Assembly (NCBI GenBank): GCA_014529385.2
Contig: CM043960.1
Location: 124,351,543 to 124,415,542, forward strand
Direction: 5' to 3'
From: Adiantum capillus-veneris
Lineage: Eukaryota; Streptophyta; Polypodiopsida; Polypodiales; Pteridaceae
DNA length: 64,000 nucleotides
Part shown: positions 35,101-44,580 of the stretch, piece after piece
Layout of the letters: each line of letters opens with the position of its first letter
Numbering within the stretch: the stretch's first letter is position 1
Notes under the pieces: model-generated
The model's input: only the letters and a program-made list of their open reading frames with translations
Databases searched by the model: none
Told to the model about the DNA's origin: nothing
Position numbers and translations under genes: made by a program

Positions 35101-36330
35101 AAGGAGGAGTTGCAGGCTAGTTTAGATAGATTGCATAGTTGGGCGGAGAAGTGGGGGATGAAGTTCGGCATAAAGAAATGCCAGGCGACCGTGTTCAACG
35201 GGGACCTTGAGGAACTTATTGCCTTCAAACCTCACATCGGACCTGAGGAGATTCAGGTAGCTTCGGAATATAGATACTTGGGCATCTTAATAGACAGCGA
35301 AGTCTCGATCGATACTATCCTTAAAGATAGGATTGAGAGCGCACGTAAGTCTTTATATGCTCATAAACACCTTCTATGCTCTAAGAAAATTCCGATGTGG
35401 TCAAGGTTGGCCTTTCTCAAGGCGTGCGTCTTCCCAGTGGCGACTTATGGAGCGGAGATCATGGGCTCACATGACATGAGGAAGTTGAACCCATTAGAGA
35501 CGCTTATAGCAACTGGAATGAGGTGGGTAGTCGGTAAGGCCGCGAAGTCGAGTTCTGTGGCAGCAGCAACTCTTCACCGGGAGTTAGGGCTCCCCCCCGT
35601 ACCAGCTTACTGTGCAGGACAGAGGGTACGAGCTTTTACCAAGTACGCAGGTCTAAAGACTTGGATTGCAGATTTGGTTAATAATATACCAGAATGGAAC
35701 CAATTCAAGAAGTGGACCTGGTGTAAAAGGACAAAGTTTTGGGGGCAGAGGTATATCAACGGCGCTTTTGTCGAAACCGCAAGGCAGGAGAGCTGGAAGC
35801 TCTGGGAACACTCACATCAATGTGTCTCCCTTGATCCTTATATCGAGAGGAAGTATGAGGACACGCGTGGATACCTCTATAGGCAGAGCATTGGGAAGAA
35901 CCCCGGTGGGATGGAGGAGAAAGTCTTGTTACTAGCAAGAGTGGATGGCTTAAGGCTTAAGGATAAGATTGAACGGGCACAGTCGAGGACTTGCCCGTTA
36001 TGCGGAATGGAAGAAGGTTCAAGGTCACTTACGCACTTGTTGGTACAGTGCCCTGAGCTGGACAATCTCAGAAGCTCAATACGACCCTGTTTGGAACATG
36101 CTAGACGGCTGTTAAACAATCCGAGCGGTGAAGATACCGAAGTGTTACTCCTGGGAGGGGAGATTAGCGGAAAGCGATTGCCAGGATGGGTTGTCCCCCG
36201 TGGGGCCCATAATGGTCGTCGTGGACCGCAGCTGAGGAGTGCCTATGCGGATAACGTTGCAGCATTCCTCTGCGGGGCCGTACCGCGATACTACAATGCT
36301 CTGGCCCGTGAGGGTGTTGAAAGCTCGTAG
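32113..36330 (+). CDS. LINE-1 polyprotein: endonuclease + reverse transcriptase + CCHC
   Basis: The first in-frame ATG is at 32113 (1405 codons); the frame is open upstream to at least GTG at 32017, so a non-ATG start is possible. Residues 1-270: no recognised domain, but FDVFTSSKQAALDVLQV and WFAKISLPFARR resemble a folded gag-like/RRM-like unit (inference). Residues ~274-495: APE-type endonuclease with LNINGLRSKR, Glu307 in LQETRL, Asp414 in GGDWN, SDIDFFLA and Asp482-His483 in SDHWPV, all catalytic positions kept. Residues ~800-1070: reverse transcriptase with PKKGDLSNPDNYRGISLI, YIDFEKAYDTVPH, GVRQGCPASPTLFNIF and FADD at 986-989. Residue 1294 on: C-x2-C-x10-H-x4-C (CPLCGMEEGSRSLTHLLVQC). 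The RT core reads less like plant L1 and more like the I/R1/Tad/CR1 side; clade assignment needs a tree. No stop or frameshift. Confidence 0.93.
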   Translation: MNSQPYYINDPGAPVKGTWADVEEGCYQVPSGRRALGASPSTAIDSTPESGERGPAGRCYGEPELTETGKDGMNQCVAGQQNSLAMAETGRLTVNSEGQPSEELRGGGIDQDGTNSAREVRYIEVMNADQLQTNRLRSLSVPEIDPVTAPSRPAREERVMMRGRLGRGVSEGKVGKLCIWGANEHTEVSFSKALRRALRSTSLFASIELLDRFLNNRTGSTRFDVFTSSKQAALDVLQVIQSESRLRWFAKISLPFARRDRNRLRPAMEVVKSPILATLNINGLRSKRGELEYIMLQKTWNVVGLQETRLFQGAWPLRMAGYSTFQVPGSDKPGARGLVTLVSQELRSFELGMSDVNSLFVQLFPLNMKDGWIYGNVYVPQRQLVDERADVLSALASKLRRLGRKGLPLLIGGDWNLRRRPMKRWLGNEDLDFKIVQTRGSGLSYHSSRGKGRSDIDFFLANDLALQFLGHASVQRSVDVSDHWPVKVKLVCDAVCAEPPPPPPPSIDATRIEPAAQLFLHHNFWDSLPEAAEEGEIPQAAVNRQSKSFEEAAERVSRDVGAFSVRPPKRPNRGFRLDPRARRSINRRREAWKSLRDAESDSSREDRAWRKFVECRKEARAETKRSEREALKRFMLKSVELARRKEWYAWWKHMKAVLGGSRKGGPAQPLRDQNGELQADEEKIRDIWKDHASRVFADPSGHSKDPEHWQNHAVRLWPRIEDINDSIKWTEVREVCRKIKRHKAAGIDGIPPEFFKILMQDKGTRSDRFKPNTDMGRAVFKLLCTWFDSGKLPEASSTSVVVYIPKKGDLSNPDNYRGISLIPISLKLLTSLVINRISVKLEERNFFLRGQAGFRTQEECVAQVIALKEIVLRRKVVKKPTFAAYIDFEKAYDTVPHEALFLKMEAIGIGGRCLNFFRALYQSSKVRVRVGAKLSEEVQIARGVRQGCPASPTLFNIFINDILDEGATDLGVAIPGLLLKIQGLLFADDLVLFAESKEELQASLDRLHSWAEKWGMKFGIKKCQATVFNGDLEELIAFKPHIGPEEIQVASEYRYLGILIDSEVSIDTILKDRIESARKSLYAHKHLLCSKKIPMWSRLAFLKACVFPVATYGAEIMGSHDMRKLNPLETLIATGMRWVVGKAAKSSSVAAATLHRELGLPPVPAYCAGQRVRAFTKYAGLKTWIADLVNNIPEWNQFKKWTWCKRTKFWGQRYINGAFVETARQESWKLWEHSHQCVSLDPYIERKYEDTRGYLYRQSIGKNPGGMEEKVLLLARVDGLRLKDKIERAQSRTCPLCGMEEGSRSLTHLLVQCPELDNLRSSIRPCLEHARRLLNNPSGEDTEVLLLGGEISGKRLPGWVVPRGAHNGRRGPQLRSAYADNVAAFLCGAVPRYYNALAREGVESS

Positions 36331-36882
36331 GGCTTGTAGTTATTGCGTACGGTGCGGTCCCGCCTAACATGGTCCTGGGGCTTTCCGAGCGGGCCTTGGT
36401 GACCATGGTTGGCCGGATCGGGATGCCTCCTTTGAGCCGACGCCCACCTTGGGTATGGCAGTCCTACCGGACATCCGCTGGACGGGGGCCTTTTTCTACC
36501 AGGCGAAAATCCTGGAGTACCTGGGCAAGATTCAGTACGGTCTGTGAGTTACAAGGGTTTGTCCCTCTCTCTCAGCCTTGGTCCTTAAATGCATCACTGA
36601 ATTCGTTTGGTGATTTCCCGACGTTACCCTCGGGTGGCGTGACTAACAAGGGAACATGGACTGACTAACATGGCATGAAAAGACTTTTTACTCCCCCGAG
36701 GGGGAAACTTGCTTCCATTCCCCGTTGACATGCCACGATACGGCATGGAAGCGCTTTTCCCTTCGTCGGCAAGTCCGCAAGGTAATTTGTCTTTCACTCG
36801 TTTGCGTGCACGCGAAGCAAAGGCAGTTCCTTGCTGGCTTGCCGGCTCTAGCCCAAAAAAGTAAAAAGTAAAAAGTAAAAAA
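36331..36882 (+). other. LINE-1 3' UTR and tail repeats
   Basis: About 0.55 kb after the TAG. It includes pairing segments ACTCCCCCGAGGGGGA (36690-36705) and GACATGCCACGATACGGCATG (36727-36747), which could form 3' hairpins recognised by the RT. It ends in repeated GTAAAAA units up to 36882. Confidence 0.7.
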
Positions 36883-36937
36883 GGCGGAAAAACGTCCTCA
36901 AATTCAGCCAAAACAGAATCCAAATAACGCTTAACAG

Positions 36938-37620
36938 TTACATCATAATCAAACAGAGACTCAGGAACTGCCAATGCAGTAACGTCACTTTTTGAAAAAA
37001 GAGAATGACATTGAGACGGGAAATTAACAACAGAATCTTTAACCCAACAAACTGCAAGTTGCACAGGGAAGAAGGAGATCCCTCGACCACATGGTACACA
37101 CCATCAAGTTCAAAGAAAACTGTACGTGATGCATAATCGATAGATAGAGAAGTTGTCTTATCGTAAAACCATGGCATGCCTAAAATAACATCTACATGCT
37201 CAAGGCCCATGATGCAGAAGTCCAAGACTTCGTGGTAACACTGGATTCGGAGGTCGGGTTGCGGCACAACCTCAGTCCATTGATTGCTCCTGTACCACAT
37301 GAGAAGAAAGCAGATATAATTGGCGGTCAGGGAAGAAGGAGATCCCTCGACCACATGGTACACACCATCAAGTTCAAAGAAAACTCTATGTGATGCATAA
37401 TCGATAGACAGAGAAGTTGTCTTATTGTAAAACCATGGCATGCCTAAAATAACATCTACATGCTCAAGGCCCATGATGCAGAAGTCCAAGACTTCGTGGT
37501 AACACTGGATTCGGAGGTCGGGTTGCGGCACAACCTCAGTTCATTGATTGCTCCTGTACCACATGAAGAAATGAAATTATGAGTAGAGCCGTTGTCGAAT
37601 TAGACCGTCACAGCGTGGCC
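36938..37620 (-). pseudogene. Gypsy-A protease with an internal 264-bp tandem duplication
   Basis: The active-site region reads FDNGSTHNFIS (about 37600-37568), the usual aspartic protease D-[ST]-G-[AS]-T-H-N-F-I pattern with Asn-Gly. It is followed by LRIQCYHEVLDFCIMGLEHV, DVILGMPWF, SIDYAS and VFFELDGVYHVVEGSPSSL. This second half occurs twice in frame with period 264 bp (88 codons; 37066-37329 and 37330-37593), nearly identical. The duplication leaves a 197-codon open frame, then runs on toward the RT and the LINE-1 site at 36894. Confidence 0.8.
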
Positions 37621-37629
37621 ATTGATCTC

Positions 37630-38585
37630 TTCTTTAACGGGGAGAAGATCGTGCGGGCCAAATACAGCCTTATTAATGCGACAACCCGGGCAGCTACGTG
37701 CATTTACATGAAAAATTTTTGAATTAAAAAAAGACAAAGTACCTCGATTGTCAACGATATTTACCGAAGTAGTCGTCGGGGCGGAGGTAGACGGCTTCCT
37801 CTTTTGCTTAGGACATGCCTTGTCGTCGCGGAAGTGGCCGGTCTGTCGGGCCACCTCCAAAAGCCACCAAGGTGTTCTCATAGTTCTCGGCGAACTTTTA
37901 GATGTCCTCTAGCGAAGTAATAAGATTCCGCAATACCTCATTCTGGTAAGCCGCCAACAATCCAAACAGATAAAGCATTTGCAATATGACCTGTGGGTCT
38001 CCCAAGGCTTTCGTCTTGTGGACGAAGTCCTCGAATTCTTATGAATAAGCATCCTGTGTCTTCTTGCCCATCTCCAACTTGAATAGCTTCTTGAAACACT
38101 CGATATTATCCACTTGCCTGAAGCGAGTGCGAAAGACCGTGTGGAAATCTGCCCAAGTCGTTGGCTTAGGTCGTAACCTAGCCCACCAGGCATAAGCCTT
38201 GCCTTGGAGCATGATTTGTATTTGACGATGCTTTGGGCATCAGCGAAACGATACAAATCGAAGTAGGCTGTCCATTTCGCTAGCCATGAGTCAATAGCAG
38301 TTTCTTCACATTCCTTTTTTTCTCCTTTGAAGGGGTCGGGATGGAACTGAAGAGGCAAGGTGCTCATGGCCGCGGGTGAAAACGGGACCTGCGTGGCAAT
38401 CATCTCCGTGAGTTTCCGTTGCATCTCCTGGAGTTGGTGTTGTAGCACCTCCCCTAGGGATGCATCCGTAACGGGAGATGGGAGGAAGAGCATCCTTGGG
38501 ACGAAGCTTGTGCATGTGTGGAGTCAGGAGGTTGAAGCGTGCTAGCGGCGCCATTCTCATGCGGAGAAGCGTTGTGTGACGCCAT
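37630..38585 (-). pseudogene. Gypsy-A gag
   Basis: The minus-strand ATG at 38585 gives MASHNASPHENGAASTLQPP; a frameshift near 38450-38460 passes to LPSPVTDASLGEVLQHQLQE, with a likely coiled coil EMQRKLTEMI. The capsid-like core is FHPDPFKGEKKECEETAIDS, WLAKWTAYFDLYRFADAQ, then frame changes. A short remnant TGHFRDDKACPKQKRK near 37830 looks like the end of a CCHC knuckle. The 5' LTR expected further right is not seen. Confidence 0.78.
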
Positions 38586-38600
38586 GGCGCTTAAATAAGG

Positions 38601-39284
38601 ACAATATATGGGAGTATGTAGCAGGGTTTCGCTTGGGGAGGATGCCCAAGAACTTAATAAGTGGTAGTAAGCAAAAGAAATAGAGAGAGTATAAGAGGTA
38701 GCGAGAGAGGAAGAGAGGTACAAGCGCAAGAAAGAGCTTACGGTGACACAAATGTCATGCTCGCTCGCAGGTCAAGGTTTATGTAGAACAGGGGAGGGGC
38801 TTAACGGCCCTAGAGGTAGGGAGTGGCTCGTGAGGGGTGAAGGTTTATGTAGAAAAAGGAAACAATTCTTTAATGCCAATTATTATCATGCTTGATATTG
38901 TGGGATGAAATGTTAATGGCTATTTCTTTTCCCTCTTTGCTTTGCGTAAGTCATCAGCCACTGAAGTTGATGGTCTGCTTCATGTGAAAGAACTTTTGTT
39001 TGCTTTGCCTCATTATAATAAACCCCTCCTGAGCGGAACTTGTAGACCAAACAAATTTCAAAAAGCCTCAAACAGTTGTTTTCACTCATCTAACATAGTT
39101 TTTATGGTGTGCTTTCATTTAGGCCCCTACACTCTGTTTTTTTTTTTTTGTGTGCATTTTTATCATGACTATGAAGGAGTCGCACAGCTGATTGTGTACC
39201 ATTATAATTTCAGGAATAGTTACATTTATGACTTTGAGTTTAACTAATGTGGATCAGTCGAGCCTTGATAATTGTAAATTGTAG
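38601..39284. other. Intronic/flanking sequence upstream of the phosphoglycerate mutase exons
   Basis: A/G-rich DNA with two copies of AAGGTTTATGTAGAA (38775 and 38841), then A/T-rich intron-like sequence with T-runs. A 101-codon frame (38942-39247) has no recognisable motif. The exon with the catalytic Arg-His-Gly is not here. Confidence 0.5.
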
Positions 39285-40009
39285 GTGAGAGCATGTGGAA
39301 CGAGATGAAGCTTTTTACAGGGTATGTTTGGGATAAACCGAATCTTTAAAATTGTAGGAACAGTCATATCCTTCATTTCTCAAGAGTCTATCAAACTCTC
39401 TTTCAGGGACGTAGACATCCCTCTTACTGAAAAGGGAATTACAGAGGCCCTTGCTGCTGGAAAAGCTGTTAGTGAAATTGATTTCGACATAATTTTTACA
39501 AGTAGACTGGTTCGGTCAAAGCAAACTGCACTCATAGCCATGACCCAGGTTCCTATCTGGTGCTCATATCCTTGTTTTTTTCTATAATGTATTACATTTT
39601 CAGCTTTTTCTGGGATTTGTACAACAGAGCAGGTACAAGAGAGTGCCTGTCATTGTACGTGGAGGGTTTCATGGTACTGGAAAGGCAGGCGATGCAAATA
39701 GATTGCGGCTCAGGGATGCTGCTGCCAAAGCCCTGGAACATGCTTCTTGCTTAATGGTGCCTGTTTATGCTGATCCTGCCTTGAACGAGCGCTGCTATGG
39801 TGATCTTCAGGTAATGTACGCGTGACATCTTTTGGGTACTCACATTGCTTTTGTAACTATATTGAGTAAGATGACCTTCTTATGGACTATTGCTGTAGGG
39901 CATGTAGGGATTGAGCAAGGAGGCGGCAGTGAAGGAGTTTGGACACGAACAAGTGAAGTTGTGGAGGAGAAGCTTTGATACCCGGCCCCCATATGGAGAG
40001 AGTTTGCAG
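39285..40009 (+). CDS. Phosphoglycerate mutase (cofactor-dependent), exons with residues of the central domain (four exons)
   Basis: Four exons with GT..AG borders and matching phases: 39285-39321 (starts after the expected [16 protein letters not shown]), 39407-39548 ([20 protein letters not shown] through MTQ), 39628-39810 ([13 protein letters not shown] ... [10 protein letters not shown]) and 39908-40009 ([20 protein letters not shown] ... YGESLQ). The protein interconverts 3- and 2-phosphoglycerate in glycolysis using a phosphohistidine; bacterial-type dPGM occurs in plants, commonly plastid or cytosolic. The catalytic Glu and Arg of LNERCYG are kept. The first exon (catalytic RHG) must lie further upstream, beyond Gypsy-A or lost. 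For exon 4 the AG at 39906-39907 is used; the AG nine bases earlier would add an in-frame stop. Exon 5 is at 57054. Confidence 0.88.
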
Positions 40010-40659
40010 GTATGATGTTGAAGCAATTGTTGTGTTTATGCAAGCGTTAAGCGAAGTTGATGATGGTCGTGTAGTCCTCTACTTAATTTTGAACTGCATT
40101 TCTCGAGGAAGGCTAGTATTGCCAATATGACGAGGCTTCTAAGCAAGGGAGTCTTGCCTCTGTTCCGTCGTGCTGCCTGTTTTAGGGAGAGAAAAATGCA
40201 TGCAGGAACTGCGAATCCTGCATGGACTTTGACTATGAGTGAAATTCATGCTTTTGCCTGTTAAAAGTCACGTTGAGTGGAGTGAAGCCAACAGGTGTAG
40301 GTGCAACAACTCTGGAAAAGCATGTTTTTTTCGTCTATGGTTTTAAACTATGTAACAGATAGTTTTTATCAATTGTAATTTCTTGTTAGATACTAAAATG
40401 TTACAATGACTCAGTCCAGCATTTGAACTGTGGTAAGAGAAAAGCCTCACTTTCATCAATAGGTGGTGATGAAGATGTCAAGCAACGCAGCTTTGTAAGC
40501 TAGTTCTTCAAAACTTAAATGAGACTTTTGAGGCTGTGTGATCTCAAAGCTCATTTTATCTGGGATAATTTCTGGTTAGTTTTATTCCAATTATGACAGT
40601 ATGCAAGTGCTTGGTCTCTGTCTAAAATCTAATTGTCCCAATGTAGGAAGCTGCAAGTA

Positions 40660-40944
40660 AGAGGTGGGGCTCATCTTAGTGCATGCATCTAATAGAGACC
40701 AGGGTGTCAAAGTCCACGATGCGGAGCAATGGGGAGAACACACGAGAGAGAGAAAGAGAGAGATAGGAAGATATTGTTGAACCAACCAACCTTGGCAATG
40801 ATTTGATAATAATACAATGGGGGCTAGGTGTGCTTATATAGCCCTACCTAGACCTCAACAAATAAGTAAAATAAATACCTAAAGCCAAAATAAATAATGG
40901 GATCACATTGGGTAGTTCACTTGAGATGCCAAAACTTTAACACC
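40660..40944 (-). repeat. Probable solo or truncated LTR (copia-like), reverse orientation
   Basis: On the minus strand it starts TGTTAAAGTTTTGGCATC at 40944, with a TATA-like CTATATAAGC about 110 bp in and a TC-rich leader (40740-40765). This is the layout of a small plant LTR. A 29-bp copy of its first bases (TGTTAGAGTTTTGGCATC) lies at 43026-43054. No PBS is visible, so the inner end is uncertain. Confidence 0.5.
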
Positions 40945-42089
40945 CTCTTTGCAGCTCATAGTGGACATCAATAGTGAGACCAAGTCGATGAAGAAGCTAC
41001 CATGGACACTCTAGAAGCGGCCGACTATTGGATACACCTCGGTTACGCTACCCTCAACTTTTTACCTTAGAAGAATGCCATCTTGAGCATCGGTTGCCTT
41101 ATAGATAATTGAATTGTAGACCACACTACGTCCAAGAATCCCCATTCGTGAACCGTGAACACATCACGTCCAAACTTTCCAAACAATGGACTTTGAAACA
41201 CATCCTGTTCATAATCCACCCAACAACAATGGATTGGCGCACTCATCCATATTGTTTTAGATACGCGCGATTGGTTCCGTGCCAAATGCATGTGCCTTGT
41301 ACTCTGACCCACAGGTTCAAACATCCAAACACCGATAACTTGAACTCCAACACAAGGGTCCAAATTGATTATACAGAGCACTGTTTGCCCCTCTCGGCCA
41401 CTCACAAGCCTCTCTCTGGCTGAAGCAGGTGGTGGCACCTACCCTCTGACTAGAAATCTGGTGCCATGGCCACTGTGGTCACCACCACGTGTGCCATGCC
41501 GATCTCCTCTCTCACATATTTATAACCATTATCTCTGTCCAGCTTGCTTTTGTCTTTGTCTCTTTGTGAGTTCCTGCTTTTATCTTTGACTTCAAACTCC
41601 CGAGCCAAACAAAGCGTCGTGTCACATTTATAACAACTGTGGTCGGACCTCGTGGGGACCGAGGCAGCTATTTGAGTACTGGTACTACCGTCCTTGTCAA
41701 GCTTGCCTTTGCCGGTGTCTTCTAGCGAACTCGTGCATTTGCTTTTGGCTTCACAATCTCTAGCCAAACAATTTGCCGGTTTCCTTGAGAACTGTGGTTG
41801 AGCATAGGCCACTTAACTGGATGGTAGTCGATCTTTCCATAGCCGTGTGTTGGTCTTGGTTCTTCGAGTCGTTGGTTGTTGAGCAAGGGGGAGCCATCTT
41901 GAGGTACAAGTTCTGGAAATGAATAGGTCTTTCCTTCTTGCACGCCGAAAGGCTCCAAAGTTTCCTCAAGCCAATCCAAAAATTTCCTCTAGCATCTCAA
42001 AATGCTGCCCCTTGTGGGTAGTTGGACCGTATCCTTGTAGTGAGAGCTTCTCAAAACGCGCCTAAAAATTGCCGGATTTGGCTTCTATA
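40945..42089. other. Intron sequence, no gene recognised
   Basis: Between the LTR-like segment and a 480-bp tandem repeat. Minus-strand frames at 41450-41980 contain repeated K/D/S-rich text (DKSRNSQRDKDKSKLD and SSLEDTGKGKLDKDGS), each following a Cys-containing stretch. This may be an old internally duplicated retroelement piece. Confidence 0.4.
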
Positions 42090-43026
42090 CATGCAGACTT
42101 CACATTGTGAAGTTTTCGTCCGAGTTACGACCAGTTGATATTGTGCTAATTCTTTCTATCTTTTGTGGTGCGTATGCCCTATCAACTACCTCATTTTTGT
42201 GCTAATTTTTTCGATTTAATGCTTCTTTTAGTGCTAGGCTTCATTATGGCCGAGTCTGCCCTTGATCTCCGGAGTCATGACAGAAACTCAGTACGTTGAA
42301 CTTTGTGTTGATGTATGCTCGTGTGTGTGTGTGTGTGTGTGGTGTTGTGTTTGGGAGCATATGTTAGTACCTAGTTCTACACCCAGTATTGGCCACTGAC
42401 GACGTTAGTGGGGATGTCGTGGTATTTAGTCAATACTATGCATGATGGAGCTGATGGTTATATTTACCTGTGGGTGACTACCATGGGTCTATACCTTGCA
42501 CTTTCCTTTATGGGTGAATCTGGGCTTATCCTGGATTCATCTAGGTATATCTTTTAGTCGTATAGCGGACATGCAGACTTCACATTGTGAAGTTTTCGTC
42601 CGAGTTATGACCAGTTGATATTGTGCTAATTCTTTCTATTTTTTGTGGTGCGTATGCCTATCAACTACCTCATTTTTGTGCTAATTTTTCCGATTTAATG
42701 CTTCTTTTAGTGCTAGGCTTCATTATGGCTGAGTCTGCCCTTGATCTCCGGAGTCATGATAGAAACTCAGTACGTTGAACTTTGTGTTGATGTATGCTCG
42801 TGTGTGTGTGTGTGTGTGTTCTTGTGTTTGGGAGCATATGTTAGTACCTAGTTCTACACCCACTATTGGGCACTGACGACGTTAGTGGGGATGTCGTGGT
42901 ATTTAGTCAATACTATGCATGATGGAGCTGATGGTTATATTGTCTTGTGGGTGACTACCATGGGTCTATACCTTGCACTTTCCTTTATGGGTGAATCTGG
43001 GCTTATCCTGGATTCATCTAGGTATA
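42090..43026 (+). repeat. 480-bp tandem duplication
   Basis: ATGCAGACTTCACATTGTGA begins at 42091 and again at 42571; both copies run to CTGGATTCATCTAGGTAT. Differences are a few point changes and a different (GT)n length (about 42323 and 42802). Confidence 0.88.
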
Positions 43027-43132
43027 GTTCACTTGAGATGCCAAAACTCTAACACAATGACCCTACTTCGTGTTTTAACTTTTCTGAGCCAGGTGCTTTG
43101 AGGCAGACAGGCAACTGAGGTATTGGCTCTTG

Positions 43133-43145
43133 AAGTGTAAAAGGC
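43133..43145. repeat. Left target-site duplication of LINE-2
   Basis: AAGTGTAAAAGGC recurs after the poly(A) at 56578-56590. Confidence 0.88.
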
Positions 43146-43208
43146 GTAGATTATGCTGATATGATATAGTTTTCGGAGCTCGTTGCTGCCCCCGCTCATC
43201 CCCCTCGC

Positions 43209-43209
<1 letters not shown>

Positions 43210-43263
<54 letters not shown>
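43210..43263 (+). repeat. Homopolymer C54 in the LINE-2 5' region
   Basis: 54 consecutive C residues. True length is hard to sequence, so the exact count is uncertain. Confidence 0.9.
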
Positions 43264-43596
43264 TTCTCGCCATCGCTCTCCCCCCAGCGCGCTGCGCTGC
43301 CCTGCCCTGCCTGCGTTCTGCCCCAGCGCGCAGCTGTTTCAGCGCCCTGCGAACCCGCCCCAGCCCACCTCGTCGCAGCACCTCAGCCCACCCGCCTGCC
43401 CGCCCCTGCCTCAGCCCGCCGCCCACCCTCCCTTGCTTCGCACTCCCGGTCCCTCCGCATCGCTACCCCCGCCCCCTCCCCCCGGGTCTTGCTCGGCTGA
43501 AATCGTCAATACTCTAGGCGTTCTCGGCGTGCTCGGCTAGTAGAGGGCCACCCCTCGTCATCGTCTTTTCGCCCTTCTTTACGGCAGCAGACACTA

Positions 43597-44580
43597 ATGG
43601 AGGCTCATGCTCCACCTCATAGGGACTCTCACGAAGCCCCCTCGCCCGACCCCGCTGAGCCCACCATTCGACTTGCTCTCTCTCATCGACAGAGTTAGCG
43701 AGCCTAGTCCCAGAGGTGGAACGCCTTCAGGAGACTTCCGTTATCTGCAAAATTCTTGGCACCAGACCCAGCAGAGGAGAGTTACGTGATCTTCTCCAGG
43801 CCCACCTTCTCGCAGAGGTGGGCAAGATCTTGGATGTTCAGTTCCTCGAACGCGGCGACTATCAGATAGAGTTCGAGACTTCCAAGATGGCGTCCAAGGT
43901 CATCGTGATGAGCCCCTTGGCCATCCGAGCAGTTCGTGCCCACTTTCGACAATGGAGGCATGGTTTAATCCAGCTAGAGATGTTCTGGTAGAGGAGGCAG
44001 ACCTTTCCATCTCTGTCTGCTTTCCTGGTTTGAGGAGAGAGTACCTGCCACTTTTGTCCAGGATAGGCTCAGAGATTGGGACTGTCCTGGAGACACCTCG
44101 TACGGTAGCCTCGGTAGCTGCCAAGGCGGCCGGCATCCCCTTAGTATGTGTTCGGGTTAGGGACACCCACACTCCCCCGAAGGTCATCCTACTTCCTCGG
44201 ATGAGTGGGGGTTGGTTTCGATAAAGCGTGGAGTATTCGGGCCTCCTGAATTAGTGTTTCATTTGTCGTTAGATGGGCCATCTTGCGAAGGCCTGTCCAC
44301 GGAGGAGACCCCAACCTACACCACAGGCCCAACCCCAGCCCTCAAGGGCTGCCCAACAGCAGCAGAGAGAGTCACAGAGTATGCAGGCAGAGCCACCCTC
44401 CGAGCCTGGGGCTCAAGCGGAGGAGGGATGACAGCAGGTTCGTGGTCGACGTCGGTGGGGGCCACCGCGCCAACCTGGCACTCAGAGTGGTCCCCAGGGC
44501 CCAGGCTCCTGCCCAACAGCAATGGGTTCCTACGGGAAACAGATTCGACCCTCTTCAGTAGGACGAGGTCCCTGCTCTAG
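43597..44580 (+). pseudogene. LINE-2 ORF1 remnant (DUF4283-like with zinc knuckle)
   Basis: Frames give GRTPSRGELRDLL-like text preceded by VICKILG, then FLERGDYQIEFETSKMASKV and MSPLAIRAV. After a frameshift at about 43950 comes EAWFNPARDVLVEEADLSIS then VCFPGLRREYLP. This matches the plant LINE/gag-like DUF4283 layout: ILG, then a nucleic-acid-binding fold, then W..F.P. A CCHC remnant reads MGHLAKACPR near 44271-44300. A P/S/A-rich linker follows (44580-44780). Confidence 0.65.

Larger units (their letters stand above)
30699..36882 (+). mobile_element. LINE-1: full-length, intact non-LTR retrotransposon
   Basis: A 6.2-kb element in a Gypsy-A RT, flanked by a perfect 11-12 bp target duplication; the Gypsy reading frame is continuous across the empty site. 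It has a structured, ORF-less 5' leader of about 1.4 kb with three imperfect ~100-bp repeats, one long ORF (EN, RT, C-terminal CCHC), a 0.5-kb 3' UTR, and a 3' end made of AAAAAGT-type repeats (36855-36882) rather than a pure poly(A). No separate ORF1 exists. Because all other retroelements here are broken and this one is open, it is probably the most recent insertion and may be active. Confidence 0.92.
26158..38600 (-). mobile_element. Gypsy-A: chromodomain Ty3/gypsy retrotransposon with two nested insertions
   Basis: Minus-strand order: gag (38585), protease (with an internal tandem duplication), RT N-terminal half, RT C-terminal half, RNase H, integrase, chromodomain-like end, PPT, 3' LTR. 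RT is split at two places: by LINE-1 (30699-36882) just upstream of the RT core, and by a TIR transposon (28496-30135) directly after the YxDD-type motif. Removing both restores a continuous order of RT motifs. No 5' LTR or PBS is found to the right of gag, so the 5' end seems lost. Many stops and frameshifts make it a dead copy. Confidence 0.88.

Noticed and set aside
43183-43500. Proline-rich ORF over the C54 tract
   Set aside because: Homopolymer and GC-rich low complexity; no conserved coding motif.
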